Source: Propionibacteriaceae bacterium
Lineage (GTDB): Bacteria; Actinomycetota; Actinomycetes; Propionibacteriales; Propionibacteriaceae
Assembly (NCBI GenBank): GCA_017306015.1
Contig: JAFKJK010000007.1
Location: forward strand, 372,001 to 436,000
Length of the DNA stretch: 64,000 bases
Reading direction: 5' to 3'
Part shown: positions 1 through 9,187 of the stretch, piece by piece
Layout of the letters: each line of letters opens with the position of its first letter
Numbering within the stretch: the stretch's first letter is position 1
Notes under the pieces: model-generated
Database searches by the model: none
Told to the model about the DNA's origin: nothing
What the model saw: only the letters and a program-made list of their open reading frames with translations
Program-made: the position numbers and the translations under genes

Positions 1-2637
1 CGCCTGTCGGGTGATGACAATGCCCCGCCGGTGATCAATCTGCAGACCAACTTTGGTGGCGGCAAGACGCACTCGATGTTGTCGTTGTGGCACGTGGCTG
101 CGGGCTTGCCGGTGGGAGCGTTCCCGCAGGAGACTCAGGAATTGCTGACCGCCAGTGGCTACAACGGCCAGAGGGTGAACCGGGTCGCGATCGTCGGTAA
201 CCATTTCAGCCCGTCTGGAGTCACGAAGGCTGATGGCACTCATGTGAACACGATTTGGGGCGAGCTTGCCTGGCAGCTTGGCGGCCCCGAGGGCTACGCC
301 ATCGTTGCAAAGTCTGACGTTGCCCGGACGCACCCCGGTAATGCGCTGCGCGACTTACTGGCAAAGCACGCGCCGGCCGTAATCCTGATCGATGAATGGG
401 TGGCCTACGCTCGCTCGTTGGTAGGCCGGGACGACCTGCCTGGGGGCACCTTCGATGACCAGTTCACCTTTGCGCAGACGCTCACTGAGGCCGCCAAGGG
501 AACCTCGGGTGTGCTGTTGGCGATTTCAATCCCGGCGTCGAGCACGGGTGACGATGCCGACAAGGTCGTCGCCGGTAACGCTGAGGAGGTTGGCGGGGCG
601 AACGGCCTGGAGGCGCTGAAGCGGCTTCAGAACGTTGTGCGTCGGGTCGCCGACCAGTGGCGTGCGGCGTCGCCGACGGAGGCTTATCACATCGTCAAGC
701 AGCGGCTGTTCCAGCAGCCTGACGCCGCTGCACTGGCGGCCATCGGTGCTACTGCCCGGGCGTACATGGACATGTATCGCAAGTACACCGACGACTTCCC
801 GCGGGAGGCCCGAGATCCGCAGTACGAGGACCGGATCAAACGCACCTACCCGATCCATCCGGAGTTGTTCGATCGGTTGTATGAGGAGTGGTCGTCGCTG
901 GAGCGGTTCCAGCGCACGCGTGGGGTGCTGCGGCTGATGAGCACGGTGATTCACGCACTGTGGGCGGGCGACGATGCGTCGCCGTTGATTATGCCCGGGT
1001 CGATCCCGCTCGCCACCTCGTCGGTGAACGCGGAACTGACCCAGTACCTGCAGGACTCGTGGAAGGCCGTCATCGACGCCGACGTCGACGGTCTGAACTC
1101 TGAACCTGTTCGGATCGACAAGGACCGTCCTGTTTTCGGCCAGCGGTCGCTAACCAAGCGGTTGGCTCGCACTGTGTTCTTCGGAGCCGCGCCGACGATC
1201 GGCTCGGCCCACAAGGGCCTGGAGACACAGCGCGTCTTCCTAGGTACTGCCGTCCCTGGGGACGTGCCGGGCAACTTCCATGCGGCTCTCACGGCGTTGG
1301 CGGATCGTGCGACGTATTTCTACTCGGGGTCGGGCAAGTACTGGTACGACCTCCAGGCCAATATCACCCGCACCGCGAAGGACCAGGCTGACCGCCTCCA
1401 CAAGGAGGACGTGTGGGCCGAGATCGTTCGCCGCCTGCAGAGCCAGACCCGGCCAACCGGAGACTTCGCCGGCGTCCATGTCTGCCCGGTGGAGAACTCC
1501 GACATTCCCGACACCGACGAAGCGCGGTTAGTGATCCTTCACCCGAAGGTGTCGCACAAGCGAAAGGCGGCCGACTCGGCCGCGATGCAGTTCGCTCAGA
1601 AGGCCACCGAGCAGCGTGGGAGTGCCAACCGGACCTACCGCAACATGCTGGTTTATTTGGCAGCGGACGAGGACCGACTCGCCGAACTCGACACCGCCAC
1701 CCGCGATTACCTGGGCTGGAGGCACGTCCTCGACAATGAGGCCGATCTCGACTTGACCCAGAACCAGAAGAACCAGGCCACCCAGCGCCAGACCCAGGCC
1801 GACCAGACCGTCAACGCCCGGCTCCTGCAGACCTTCACTTGGGCACTCGTCCCGGCGCAGCCGGACCCGAAGGCGCCATTCGCCGTGAAGGAGACCAAGG
1901 TCGAAGGCCAGACGCCCTCCCTCGCAGACCGGGTCTCCCGTCGGCTCGGCAACGACGGCGACCTCTCAACCCGCCAGGCAGCGGCGACGATCCGACTTGC
2001 GATCAGCAAGGTGCCGACCATCTGGGAGAAGGGCCACGTTGCCCTCGGTGACCTGTGGCGCCTGTACAGCACCTACCCCTACATGCCGCGCCTGCGAGAC
2101 CGGAAAGTCCTCAGCGACGGCATCGTCGACCAGCCCATGCTGTGGAGTGCCGACGGCTTCGCACTTGCCACCGGCTACGACGAGGACGCCAAACGCTACG
2201 TCGGGTTGTGGACAAGCGATGACAAGGGGTTCCCACCTCAGCCTGCGGACTCCCTGCTCATCGTGCGTCCGGACGTTGCCACAGCACAGCGGGCCGTGGA
2301 GGCCGCCGCAGTGCCAGAAACGGGTCTGACTCCCACACCCCGTCCGGAGCCTGATCCACAACCTGACGCGGGCCGGATACCCCCCGAGCCCTACAAGCTG
2401 GTCAAGCACAGATTCTTCGGTGCCAAGACGCTTCGGCCCGACCATATCGCCCAAGACTTCAAGACGATTGCCGATGAGGTACTGAGTCAGTTGCGGATGG
2501 ACGTCTCGACCGATTTGAACGTCCGCATCGAGATCGAAGCGATCAGCGAGGAGGGCTTTGGCGAGGGACGCGTGCGCGCCGTGTCCGAGAACGCCAAGAT
2601 TCTCAAGTTCGAGCAGGCCGACTTCGAGGAAGACTGA
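1..2637 (+). CDS. DUF499-family P-loop ATPase, 5' truncated by window edge
   Basis: The frame is open from the first base (reading R-L-S-G-D-D...), so the gene begins outside the window and at least 878 residues are visible. A Walker A motif (NFGGGKTHS) lies about 10 residues after a possible internal GTG at 31, and a Walker B-like ILIDEW follows about 110 residues later. This layout matches the DUF499 (COG1483) ATPases that sit in defence islands beside DNA methylases and helicases. Their biochemical role is not well defined; NTP-driven control of a nuclease or helicase partner is an inference. It is first in a same-strand series with the next three genes, 118 bp from the second. Third codon positions are less GC-rich than in the right half of the window, fitting transfer. 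Confidence 0.85.
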   Translation, partial: RLSGDDNAPPVINLQTNFGGGKTHSMLSLWHVAAGLPVGAFPQETQELLTASGYNGQRVNRVAIVGNHFSPSGVTKADGTHVNTIWGELAWQLGGPEGYAIVAKSDVARTHPGNALRDLLAKHAPAVILIDEWVAYARSLVGRDDLPGGTFDDQFTFAQTLTEAAKGTSGVLLAISIPASSTGDDADKVVAGNAEEVGGANGLEALKRLQNVVRRVADQWRAASPTEAYHIVKQRLFQQPDAAALAAIGATARAYMDMYRKYTDDFPREARDPQYEDRIKRTYPIHPELFDRLYEEWSSLERFQRTRGVLRLMSTVIHALWAGDDASPLIMPGSIPLATSSVNAELTQYLQDSWKAVIDADVDGLNSEPVRIDKDRPVFGQRSLTKRLARTVFFGAAPTIGSAHKGLETQRVFLGTAVPGDVPGNFHAALTALADRATYFYSGSGKYWYDLQANITRTAKDQADRLHKEDVWAEIVRRLQSQTRPTGDFAGVHVCPVENSDIPDTDEARLVILHPKVSHKRKAADSAAMQFAQKATEQRGSANRTYRNMLVYLAADEDRLAELDTATRDYLGWRHVLDNEADLDLTQNQKNQATQRQTQADQTVNARLLQTFTWALVPAQPDPKAPFAVKETKVEGQTPSLADRVSRRLGNDGDLSTRQAAATIRLAISKVPTIWEKGHVALGDLWRLYSTYPYMPRLRDRKVLSDGIVDQPMLWSADGFALATGYDEDAKRYVGLWTSDDKGFPPQPADSLLIVRPDVATAQRAVEAAAVPETGLTPTPRPEPDPQPDAGRIPPEPYKLVKHRFFGAKTLRPDHIAQDFKTIADEVLSQLRMDVSTDLNVRIEIEAISEEGFGEGRVRAVSENAKILKFEQADFEED

Positions 2638-2755
2638 GTTCCCCGGAGATCCGTGGCGTGATCGGTGCTGACGCGCTCGATCAAGAGTGGGGCAACTGTG
2701 AACAATCAGGAAAGCTTGAGGCCCGCAGCTGGGCACGGGCTGAGGAGGGCATCTC

Positions 2756-4588
2756 ATGAGTACCGGCAGTGAGGCGCTCAATCGCACGGTCAACGACTGG
2801 CTCGGCCTGATCTCGTCGGGTCGACTACGTCTTCCCAGCTTCCAGCGCGGGACAGCTTGGGATCGGCGCCGAGTGCAGTCGATGATCGAGACGATCGTGC
2901 GTGATCTTCCTTTGGGAATCACGCTGGTGTTGCACGTGGGAGACGAGGAGAAGTTCCACTCCCGCCCGCTCGAGACCGCACCGGAGACAGTAGTCACCGT
3001 GACAGAGCACCTCCTGGACGGCCAGCAACGGCTCACTGCGCTGTGGCGCGCACTCAAGGACAACAACGAGAGGGAGAGCTACTTCGTTCATATCCCCAAC
3101 CTCGATGACAACCCCGACAACGACGATGACCGCATGACGGTGAAGGTTCAGCCCGTGTCACCCGATGGAGAAGGTGGCCGGAAACCCAGGTGGGTCGACG
3201 ATCCTGTGCAATGCCTGCGGCAAGGGCTTATCCCGGTCCGGTTGCTCGATCCGGATCACGATGACACCGACGCCTGGGTGCAGAAGGCCACCGCGCCCCT
3301 CGAGCCGGGTGACGATCTCACGGACATCGTTGAATACAAGAAGGCCAACGATCTCGTTCGGACGAAGCGCGATCACCTGAACAAGATCATCCGGCCCATG
3401 CGCGAAACCGTGAAGCACTTCAACCTGCCGTACCTACGTCTCCCCGCAAGCACGCCCCGGGACGTCGCGCTCAGTGTCTTCGTGAACATGAACACCAACG
3501 CCAGGCCGCTCACCGCCTATGACATCATTGTCGCTGAGTTGGAGAACCGGACCGGGCGTCGGCTCCACGAAATGGTGCATGCGCTCAATGCGCATGCACC
3601 AGCCATCGGGCGCTACCTGTCTGTGTCGGAGGCCGTCCTCCAGACCTCGGCGCTGATGCAGGGCAAGCAGCCTAACCAGCGTGGGTTCTACGACATGGAC
3701 CTCCATTCATTCGCGCAGTCGTGGGACTCGATGACACTTGGGCTGACGCGGTTGGCCTCACTTCTGGAAGAGTCGGGAATCCTGGACGCTGAGCGGGTAC
3801 CAAGCGTGGTGCCGCTCCCGGTGGCCGCCGCGATCCTCGCTCAAGCAGCGCCGGATGGTGATGCCCGCGCAGTCGCTGACCGGCTAGCACGCCGCTACCT
3901 CTGGTCGTCCTTCTTCACCACTCGGTACGAAAACGCAGCAGCGACGAGGGCCGCAGCGGACTACCGGAACCTTCGCCAAGTTCTTGACGGGACCGGGAAA
4001 GAAGGTGACGTTTCTGTCTTCGACCGTACGCAGTATCCGTTGCCGACGATCGCCGAGTTGATGGCTGCCCGGTGGCCAAAGTCAAAGCGAACACTGAGCC
4101 GGGCGGTCTTGGCGACCTCAACCTACTTCGGGGCTCGCGACTTCGCCGATGACACCAAGGTCTCTGCGGTGAACATCAGGCAGCGCGAGTACCACCACCT
4201 GTTCCCCGACAAGCTCCTTGGCGACGCAGGCATCGACTCCTTCCTAGCCCTCAACTGTGCGCTGATTACGTGGAAGACAAACCGGACGATCGGACGGCTC
4301 GACCCCATTGCCTACCTAGAGGCTCGCGCCGACCGTGCTCCTGACGACCGAGACGTGCGCGACAGGCTTGAGAGCCACCTCGTTCCATACGAGCGGCTGG
4401 CCAATGCTGGCCCCTACCCAGACATCAAAGGCGAGGAGCTCCGTGCGGCCGTGAAGCCGGATTTCGATGCCTTCCTGTCGGTGCGGGCCGAGCTCGTCCT
4501 TCAGTTGGCGACCGAACTCTGCGACGGACGTCAGCCCCACCTTCGGGACGTCCTTGATGCTTCCGCGGGCCGAGAGGAGGTTCGGTGA
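2756..4588 (+). CDS. DUF262 / HNH (GmrSD-like) restriction-type protein
   Basis: The protein has 610 residues. The N-terminal DUF262 (ParB-like) domain shows the LLDGQQRLTAL signature with D88-G89-Q90-Q91-R92, and the later FVNMNTNARPLTAYDI segment is typical of the family. The C-terminal part carries a DUF1524/HNH-like EYHHLFPDKLL motif with His480-His481 and downstream N residues. GmrSD proteins with this pair of domains use NTP to cleave modified phage DNA, so a restriction role is likely but the target modification is unknown. The ATG is preceded by a strong GAGGAGG. Its stop overlaps the next start as GTGA, so translation is coupled. Confidence 0.85.
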   Translation: MSTGSEALNRTVNDWLGLISSGRLRLPSFQRGTAWDRRRVQSMIETIVRDLPLGITLVLHVGDEEKFHSRPLETAPETVVTVTEHLLDGQQRLTALWRALKDNNERESYFVHIPNLDDNPDNDDDRMTVKVQPVSPDGEGGRKPRWVDDPVQCLRQGLIPVRLLDPDHDDTDAWVQKATAPLEPGDDLTDIVEYKKANDLVRTKRDHLNKIIRPMRETVKHFNLPYLRLPASTPRDVALSVFVNMNTNARPLTAYDIIVAELENRTGRRLHEMVHALNAHAPAIGRYLSVSEAVLQTSALMQGKQPNQRGFYDMDLHSFAQSWDSMTLGLTRLASLLEESGILDAERVPSVVPLPVAAAILAQAAPDGDARAVADRLARRYLWSSFFTTRYENAAATRAAADYRNLRQVLDGTGKEGDVSVFDRTQYPLPTIAELMAARWPKSKRTLSRAVLATSTYFGARDFADDTKVSAVNIRQREYHHLFPDKLLGDAGIDSFLALNCALITWKTNRTIGRLDPIAYLEARADRAPDDRDVRDRLESHLVPYERLANAGPYPDIKGEELRAAVKPDFDAFLSVRAELVLQLATELCDGRQPHLRDVLDASAGREEVR

Positions 4589-5433
4589 CGCGAACTGGGA
4601 CGGAGCCGTTGACAGCGTTGCTAGGGCTTCCCTCCGGGCCAATAGATCCGTACGTCGTGGGTGGAGTTGGCTTGAGCGAAAGCGTAGATCGCGAGTGTGC
4701 AGCTCAACTGCTAGCCGACGACGCGATGGTCATTCGCTGCGGTGCTTCACCCCTGCTCGACCGCTGGCGAAGGCGGCGGGACGGCCAACTCCCGCAGGCG
4801 GACGACACGCGCAGCCATGCGGTGAGGGTGTACGCGAGCATCGGGTTCGGGTCACCTGAGGAACCTGCGGGGGACGACCATCTTGAAGGTCTCGTCGCAG
4901 AACTCTTCTGGAACAGGCTGCTCAACGAGAGGCGCAATTGTTCTGATGGTCGTCAGCTTGTGCACGCACACTCGGTGAAGCCTGATCCGCTCGAGCCAGG
5001 AGGGGATGGGCTCGTCATCTACAAGACTCCGGCAGGAACTCTGGTCTTTCGCTTGTGGGAGATCAAGAAGCATGAATCCATCGCGCCCATTTCCGCGACG
5101 ATCAGACGCGCAAGCAAGCAACTCGCCGAGCGAGGTAACGAGTACCTGGCGAAACTCGCCGGGCCGGAGACGATTGCTCAGGAAGGCGAACTGGGCAAGC
5201 TGTACGCCGAGCTTGTTGAACTCTGGCTCGACAAACATGAGCGCGCCGGCGTGGGCGTGTCAGTGGGGACCTCGGCAGATCGGGCGCCGAATGGCGCAGC
5301 CGCGTTCGGATCCATTCTCAGTGCATTCCCCGAGTTCAGTGGCCCGGGACAGATCGAGGGCTTGGTAGTCGCAATCCCGGACTTCCCGGGGTTTTCGAAG
5401 CGCGTTAGGGAGATTGTGTGGAGCGGGCTCTAG
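4585..5433 (+). CDS. PD-(D/E)xK nuclease, HamA (DUF1837)-like
   Basis: This 282-residue protein has no motif assigning it to a common enzyme class, but it contains a clean nuclease core: D141-G-L-V, then E159-I-K161, followed by a helix (IRRASKQLAERG). The D-(17)-E-x-K spacing is that of PD-(D/E)xK nucleases. An upstream HLEGLVAELFW helix with Glu106 could supply another active-site acid. Size, motif layout and position just before a Ski2-like helicase resemble HamA of Hachiman and AbpA. That assignment is by pattern only. Start is GTG in a 4-bp GTGA overlap with the DUF262 gene, and its 3' end overlaps the helicase gene by 16 bp. Confidence 0.7.
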   Translation: MTRTGTEPLTALLGLPSGPIDPYVVGGVGLSESVDRECAAQLLADDAMVIRCGASPLLDRWRRRRDGQLPQADDTRSHAVRVYASIGFGSPEEPAGDDHLEGLVAELFWNRLLNERRNCSDGRQLVHAHSVKPDPLEPGGDGLVIYKTPAGTLVFRLWEIKKHESIAPISATIRRASKQLAERGNEYLAKLAGPETIAQEGELGKLYAELVELWLDKHERAGVGVSVGTSADRAPNGAAAFGSILSAFPEFSGPGQIEGLVVAIPDFPGFSKRVREIVWSGL

Positions 5434-8400
5434 ACCTTGACCTACTGAGGGACGCGCTCGGGGATCGCCTCAACCTGCCGACTCCTGAGGAACTGCAGGA
5501 TCTGATGGCACAGATGGAGCTACAGCTCTTTCTTCGCGAGTCGAGACTTCCGGAGGGCCTCCTTGAGTCTGCTTGGTACCTGCACGCCGTCGCCTCGGTG
5601 TCACAAGCACGCGAGCGATACAGCCTGCATCGACAGCGCCAGGCATTCACCGTGAGTGCGCACATCTTCGATCTTGCGTTGCATCAAGTGAACTGGTCCA
5701 GAGCGGATCGTCTGTCACTGGGGTTCGCGGCGGCAATCGGCTACCGGCGTGGGGGCCGAGATCCGAACGCCACCGCGATCATGCACCGGCTCCGCAGCGA
5801 CATCCAGACCGAAGTGTCGATCCTCGAGCACCTAGACACGGTCACACTTGAGGCGGGACTTGCGCTTCTTGGTTTCGAGACTCGCACGCTGTTCAAGTGG
5901 TTCGCCGCGTGGAGGAGGCAGTTTGGGCAACTCGCCGAGTTGTCGGAGCTGCCCGACCTTGTGACTACCTTGCTTGGTCCAGCCCAGCTCACGGTCCTGG
6001 GTGCGGAGGACCTCCTAACCTACCTGGCGCATGGGGTCGATAGTCGACTCGGCCGCGGCGTTGAGCGCCTGCGACAAGTCGCCGTGGGTGGAGCCGGCCC
6101 TGACGATCTGAACGCCAGATGGGTAGCAGCTCACCTCCTGAACCTGTCGGGCGAGGCTCACGCAGGTTCGCTCTGGAACCCCCTGGTCATGCCTCCAGAT
6201 GTGCCGCGCTCGGTCCGACAGGCGTTCACGCTCGGCCGACCCCCCGTCCTGACGCTCTGGGAGCCGCAACGAGAACTGCTGGCGGGACCTCGGTCGCCAT
6301 TCGCACCGAGCGTTCGTCGGATCGTCATGGCGGTGCCAACAAGCGGAGGCAAAACCCTGCTCGGTCAACTGATTTCAATCGAGCATCTGGCCCGCACGAA
6401 CCAGAGTGTGTGCTACGTGGTGCCGACGCGAAGCCTCGGGCGTGAAGTGCGTCGAGCGATGTCGGATCGACTTCGCATGTTGAACCGGGAAGCCCCACCA
6501 GAGCCCCCGGACTTTCCCGATCTCGCTGAGCTCCTGGTGTCGATCGATGAGCCAGGCGAACCTGAGGTCGTGGTGATGACGCCTGAACGCCTCGCTCACA
6601 GTCTGCGACATGATGCTCCCGGAGTCCTGGATCGCTTTGGGCTCTTTGTGTTCGACGAAGCGCAACTCATCAAGGAGAGTGGCAGAGGGTTCATCCTCGA
6701 ATCGACGATCGGCCTCATTGATCACCTAACGCATAGCACCGCGCACCGGATCGCCCTGATCTCCGCTGCCATGGGCAACGTCGGCGCTGTTGCGCAGTGG
6801 CTGGACCCCGATGGAGGTTCTCTGAGCTACGAATCTCAGTGGCGCGGCCCCAGAAGACTCCATGCCGCGTTCACGGCGACCGCAGACTGGACCACGACGA
6901 CGGTTGAAACGGCGCCGCGCGCAAGGCAGTGGCCGTATCGCCTTGTCACCGAACTCTCGGGACTGATTCGCCTACGCATGGCCAACGGTCGAACTGCGGA
7001 ACTCTACATGAACGACACGGGGTGGCAACTCGTTCGGAAGTCGACCTCGAACTCTGCGCACCAGTCTGGCATTCCCAAGGACGATTCCCGTTCGACCAAG
7101 CAGTATCGGATCGCTAGCGACATGATCACGGCGCTAGGCCACGCTGGCTCGGTGCTGGTCGTTGCACCCACTCGGAACCAAGCGCAGATGATCGCGGGCG
7201 GCATCGCCGACCTTCTCGATGAAGACCCTGCGCTAGCGCCCCTCGTTGAGTTCGTTCGACTCCAACTCGGGGATTCACACCCTCTGGTTCCACTGCTGCG
7301 GCGAGGGGTGGCGTTCCACCACGCAGGTCTCCCGGTCGAGGTGCTCGAGTCCCTGGAGAATGCAATTCGTGACGAGTCCCTTCGGTATCTCACCTGCACC
7401 TCAACGCTCACCGAGGGCGTGAACCTCCCCGTGCGCACGGTCGTGATCTACGACCAGCAATACGAGGATCTGCCTACCGACGCCCGGCTTCGCGGTGCGC
7501 GCTTGGTCAATGCCATGGGTCGTGCCGGCCGCGCCGGAAGGGAGACCGAAGGGTGGATCGTGCTCGTACGAGCTGCCGAGCCCGGTGAGCAGGACTTCCA
7601 TGATCTGGACCCGGACGCTCTCGAGTTGACGGTGAAGTCGACGATGGCTTCGGACTTGGCGCTCGAGGCATTTGCACAGTTCGAAGAGCGTCAACGTGCG
7701 GATGCCGACGCGGTCTTCGAGAACGTCGACCCTATCGTCGACAGTTTTATCAGCTTCGTGTGGGAGTTCCTTGCGCTGGAGGAGCAGGCAGGGACCGATC
7801 CCGCCGGCGTGAACCTTGCGGCGGTCGTCGACTCGACCTTGGCTGCGGCTCAGTCGTCGGTGGCGAGACAGAGGCTGATGACCCTCGCGTCCTCTGTCCG
7901 AGAGGCCTATGTGCGCTCCGATCCTGCGGCTCGCCGTAGATGGCATCGGACTGGGACGTCGGTTGCGTCTGCGCGCGCGCTTGATCGGCTGGCACGCCGT
8001 GTCGCGGTTCAGCTTGCCGAACGGGCGGCTAGAGGGAGCATCGGGGATCTGCACGATCCCGTGTATGTTGCCCGCATTCTTCGCCAGATCGTCGGCACTC
8101 TGCTGGAGTTGCGAGAGGCACCCCGCTGGACATTCCACAGAACGAAGCGGCGCGACCCGATTGACGTGGATGTCGCAGCCCTCTTGTCGAGCTGGCTAGA
8201 TGGCACATCGATCCAGTTGCTCGCGGACCAGGCGCTCGGCGAAGTCCCTGACCCGTCGTGGCGTATCGAGCAGATGGTGGATGCAGTCACGTCACTCTTC
8301 GAGCACTACCTCTCCTGGACGCTGGCTGCTCTTGTCGAACTGGTGAACTTGGCTCTGGACGACCAGACGGCGGAGCTGCAACTGTGCCCTGACCTTGGGG

Positions 8401-8933
8401 CATATGTTCGCTACGGCGTGAGCGATCCCGCAGCGCTCGTATTGATGCGGTCCGGAGTACGGTCCAGACGCCTTGCCAACCTGATTGCGGAAGCGCTTCC
8501 TGCCGAGCTTGACGCCACTGCGGCGGAGCTCCGCGTGTGGCTAGGCGAGCAAAGCGTGGGGGAATGGCGCCATCGGTTTGGCGCGACGGCGTCCGAACTC
8601 CTGGATCTTCTGGACTTCACCCGCGAACGCGGTCGGAGTCTCCTGAAGGACCTGCTAGAGCAGGGATCGGTCACTGTGGATCTAGGACCCTCAACTCTGC
8701 CGGCCACCGCGCCCTTGACGCTCGAGGCGAGGCGGAACGACGACGCGCCGGCACCCCTGGCCGTCTACGCGGGCGACGTCGAACTGGCGACGGTTTCTGC
8801 CCGCGACCAAGCCGATGTGGACGCCATCCTCGCCACAGGCTTGGAACTCGCGCTGAGGATCGAAGTGATCGACTCCATTCGCCGTCTTGTGATCTCGGGC
8901 ACCACGCCGGCCGACCTCGACGCCGGCCTGTGA
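5418..8933 (+). CDS. Ski2-like superfamily 2 helicase, HamB-like
   Basis: The protein has 1171 residues. An N-terminal region of about 300 residues without recognised motifs precedes the helicase core. Motif I is VPTSGGKT near residues 306-313, motif II is FDEAQ near 412-416, motif III is ISAAMG near 447, TEGVNLP is motif V, and NAMGRAGRAGR near 698 is motif VI. The TSGGKT and MGRAGR forms are typical of Ski2-type helicases, including HamB. A long C-terminal region (about 400 residues) is unassigned. The GTG start lies inside the nuclease gene, so both products are probably made together. In Hachiman the helicase detects DNA damage and releases the nuclease; the same logic here is inference. 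Confidence 0.85.
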   Translation: MERALDLDLLRDALGDRLNLPTPEELQDLMAQMELQLFLRESRLPEGLLESAWYLHAVASVSQARERYSLHRQRQAFTVSAHIFDLALHQVNWSRADRLSLGFAAAIGYRRGGRDPNATAIMHRLRSDIQTEVSILEHLDTVTLEAGLALLGFETRTLFKWFAAWRRQFGQLAELSELPDLVTTLLGPAQLTVLGAEDLLTYLAHGVDSRLGRGVERLRQVAVGGAGPDDLNARWVAAHLLNLSGEAHAGSLWNPLVMPPDVPRSVRQAFTLGRPPVLTLWEPQRELLAGPRSPFAPSVRRIVMAVPTSGGKTLLGQLISIEHLARTNQSVCYVVPTRSLGREVRRAMSDRLRMLNREAPPEPPDFPDLAELLVSIDEPGEPEVVVMTPERLAHSLRHDAPGVLDRFGLFVFDEAQLIKESGRGFILESTIGLIDHLTHSTAHRIALISAAMGNVGAVAQWLDPDGGSLSYESQWRGPRRLHAAFTATADWTTTTVETAPRARQWPYRLVTELSGLIRLRMANGRTAELYMNDTGWQLVRKSTSNSAHQSGIPKDDSRSTKQYRIASDMITALGHAGSVLVVAPTRNQAQMIAGGIADLLDEDPALAPLVEFVRLQLGDSHPLVPLLRRGVAFHHAGLPVEVLESLENAIRDESLRYLTCTSTLTEGVNLPVRTVVIYDQQYEDLPTDARLRGARLVNAMGRAGRAGRETEGWIVLVRAAEPGEQDFHDLDPDALELTVKSTMASDLALEAFAQFEERQRADADAVFENVDPIVDSFISFVWEFLALEEQAGTDPAGVNLAAVVDSTLAAAQSSVARQRLMTLASSVREAYVRSDPAARRRWHRTGTSVASARALDRLARRVAVQLAERAARGSIGDLHDPVYVARILRQIVGTLLELREAPRWTFHRTKRRDPIDVDVAALLSSWLDGTSIQLLADQALGEVPDPSWRIEQMVDAVTSLFEHYLSWTLAALVELVNLALDDQTAELQLCPDLGAYVRYGVSDPAALVLMRSGVRSRRLANLIAEALPAELDATAAELRVWLGEQSVGEWRHRFGATASELLDLLDFTRERGRSLLKDLLEQGSVTVDLGPSTLPATAPLTLEARRNDDAPAPLAVYAGDVELATVSARDQADVDAILATGLELALRIEVIDSIRRLVISGTTPADLDAGL

Positions 8934-9187
8934 GGCCGCGGATGGGGGAGGAGTCGCCTGGCGCCACTGCGGGCTCTGGTGCATTCGTTCGCGTCTGGCC
9001 GAGGTGCCCAGAGGAATCGCGGGCGACCGACCGGCCGGCTGCGGTCGGGTGGTCCCGTCACGCAGGTCGCCTAACCGGGCAGAGCCATAGACCTCTGTCC
9101 GTGCGCCGAACCTCGACGGCTAGTCCTTCGATCCTGACACGCGCGATTGGTCGCGGGCGTTCTGCCTTTCCGGCGCCGCCCGATTCA

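Noticed and set aside
8934..9187. Small gene or terminator between helicase and DUF4365
   Set aside because: No codon-biased frame; only an imperfect CCGACC/GGTCGG stem was seen, too weak to call.
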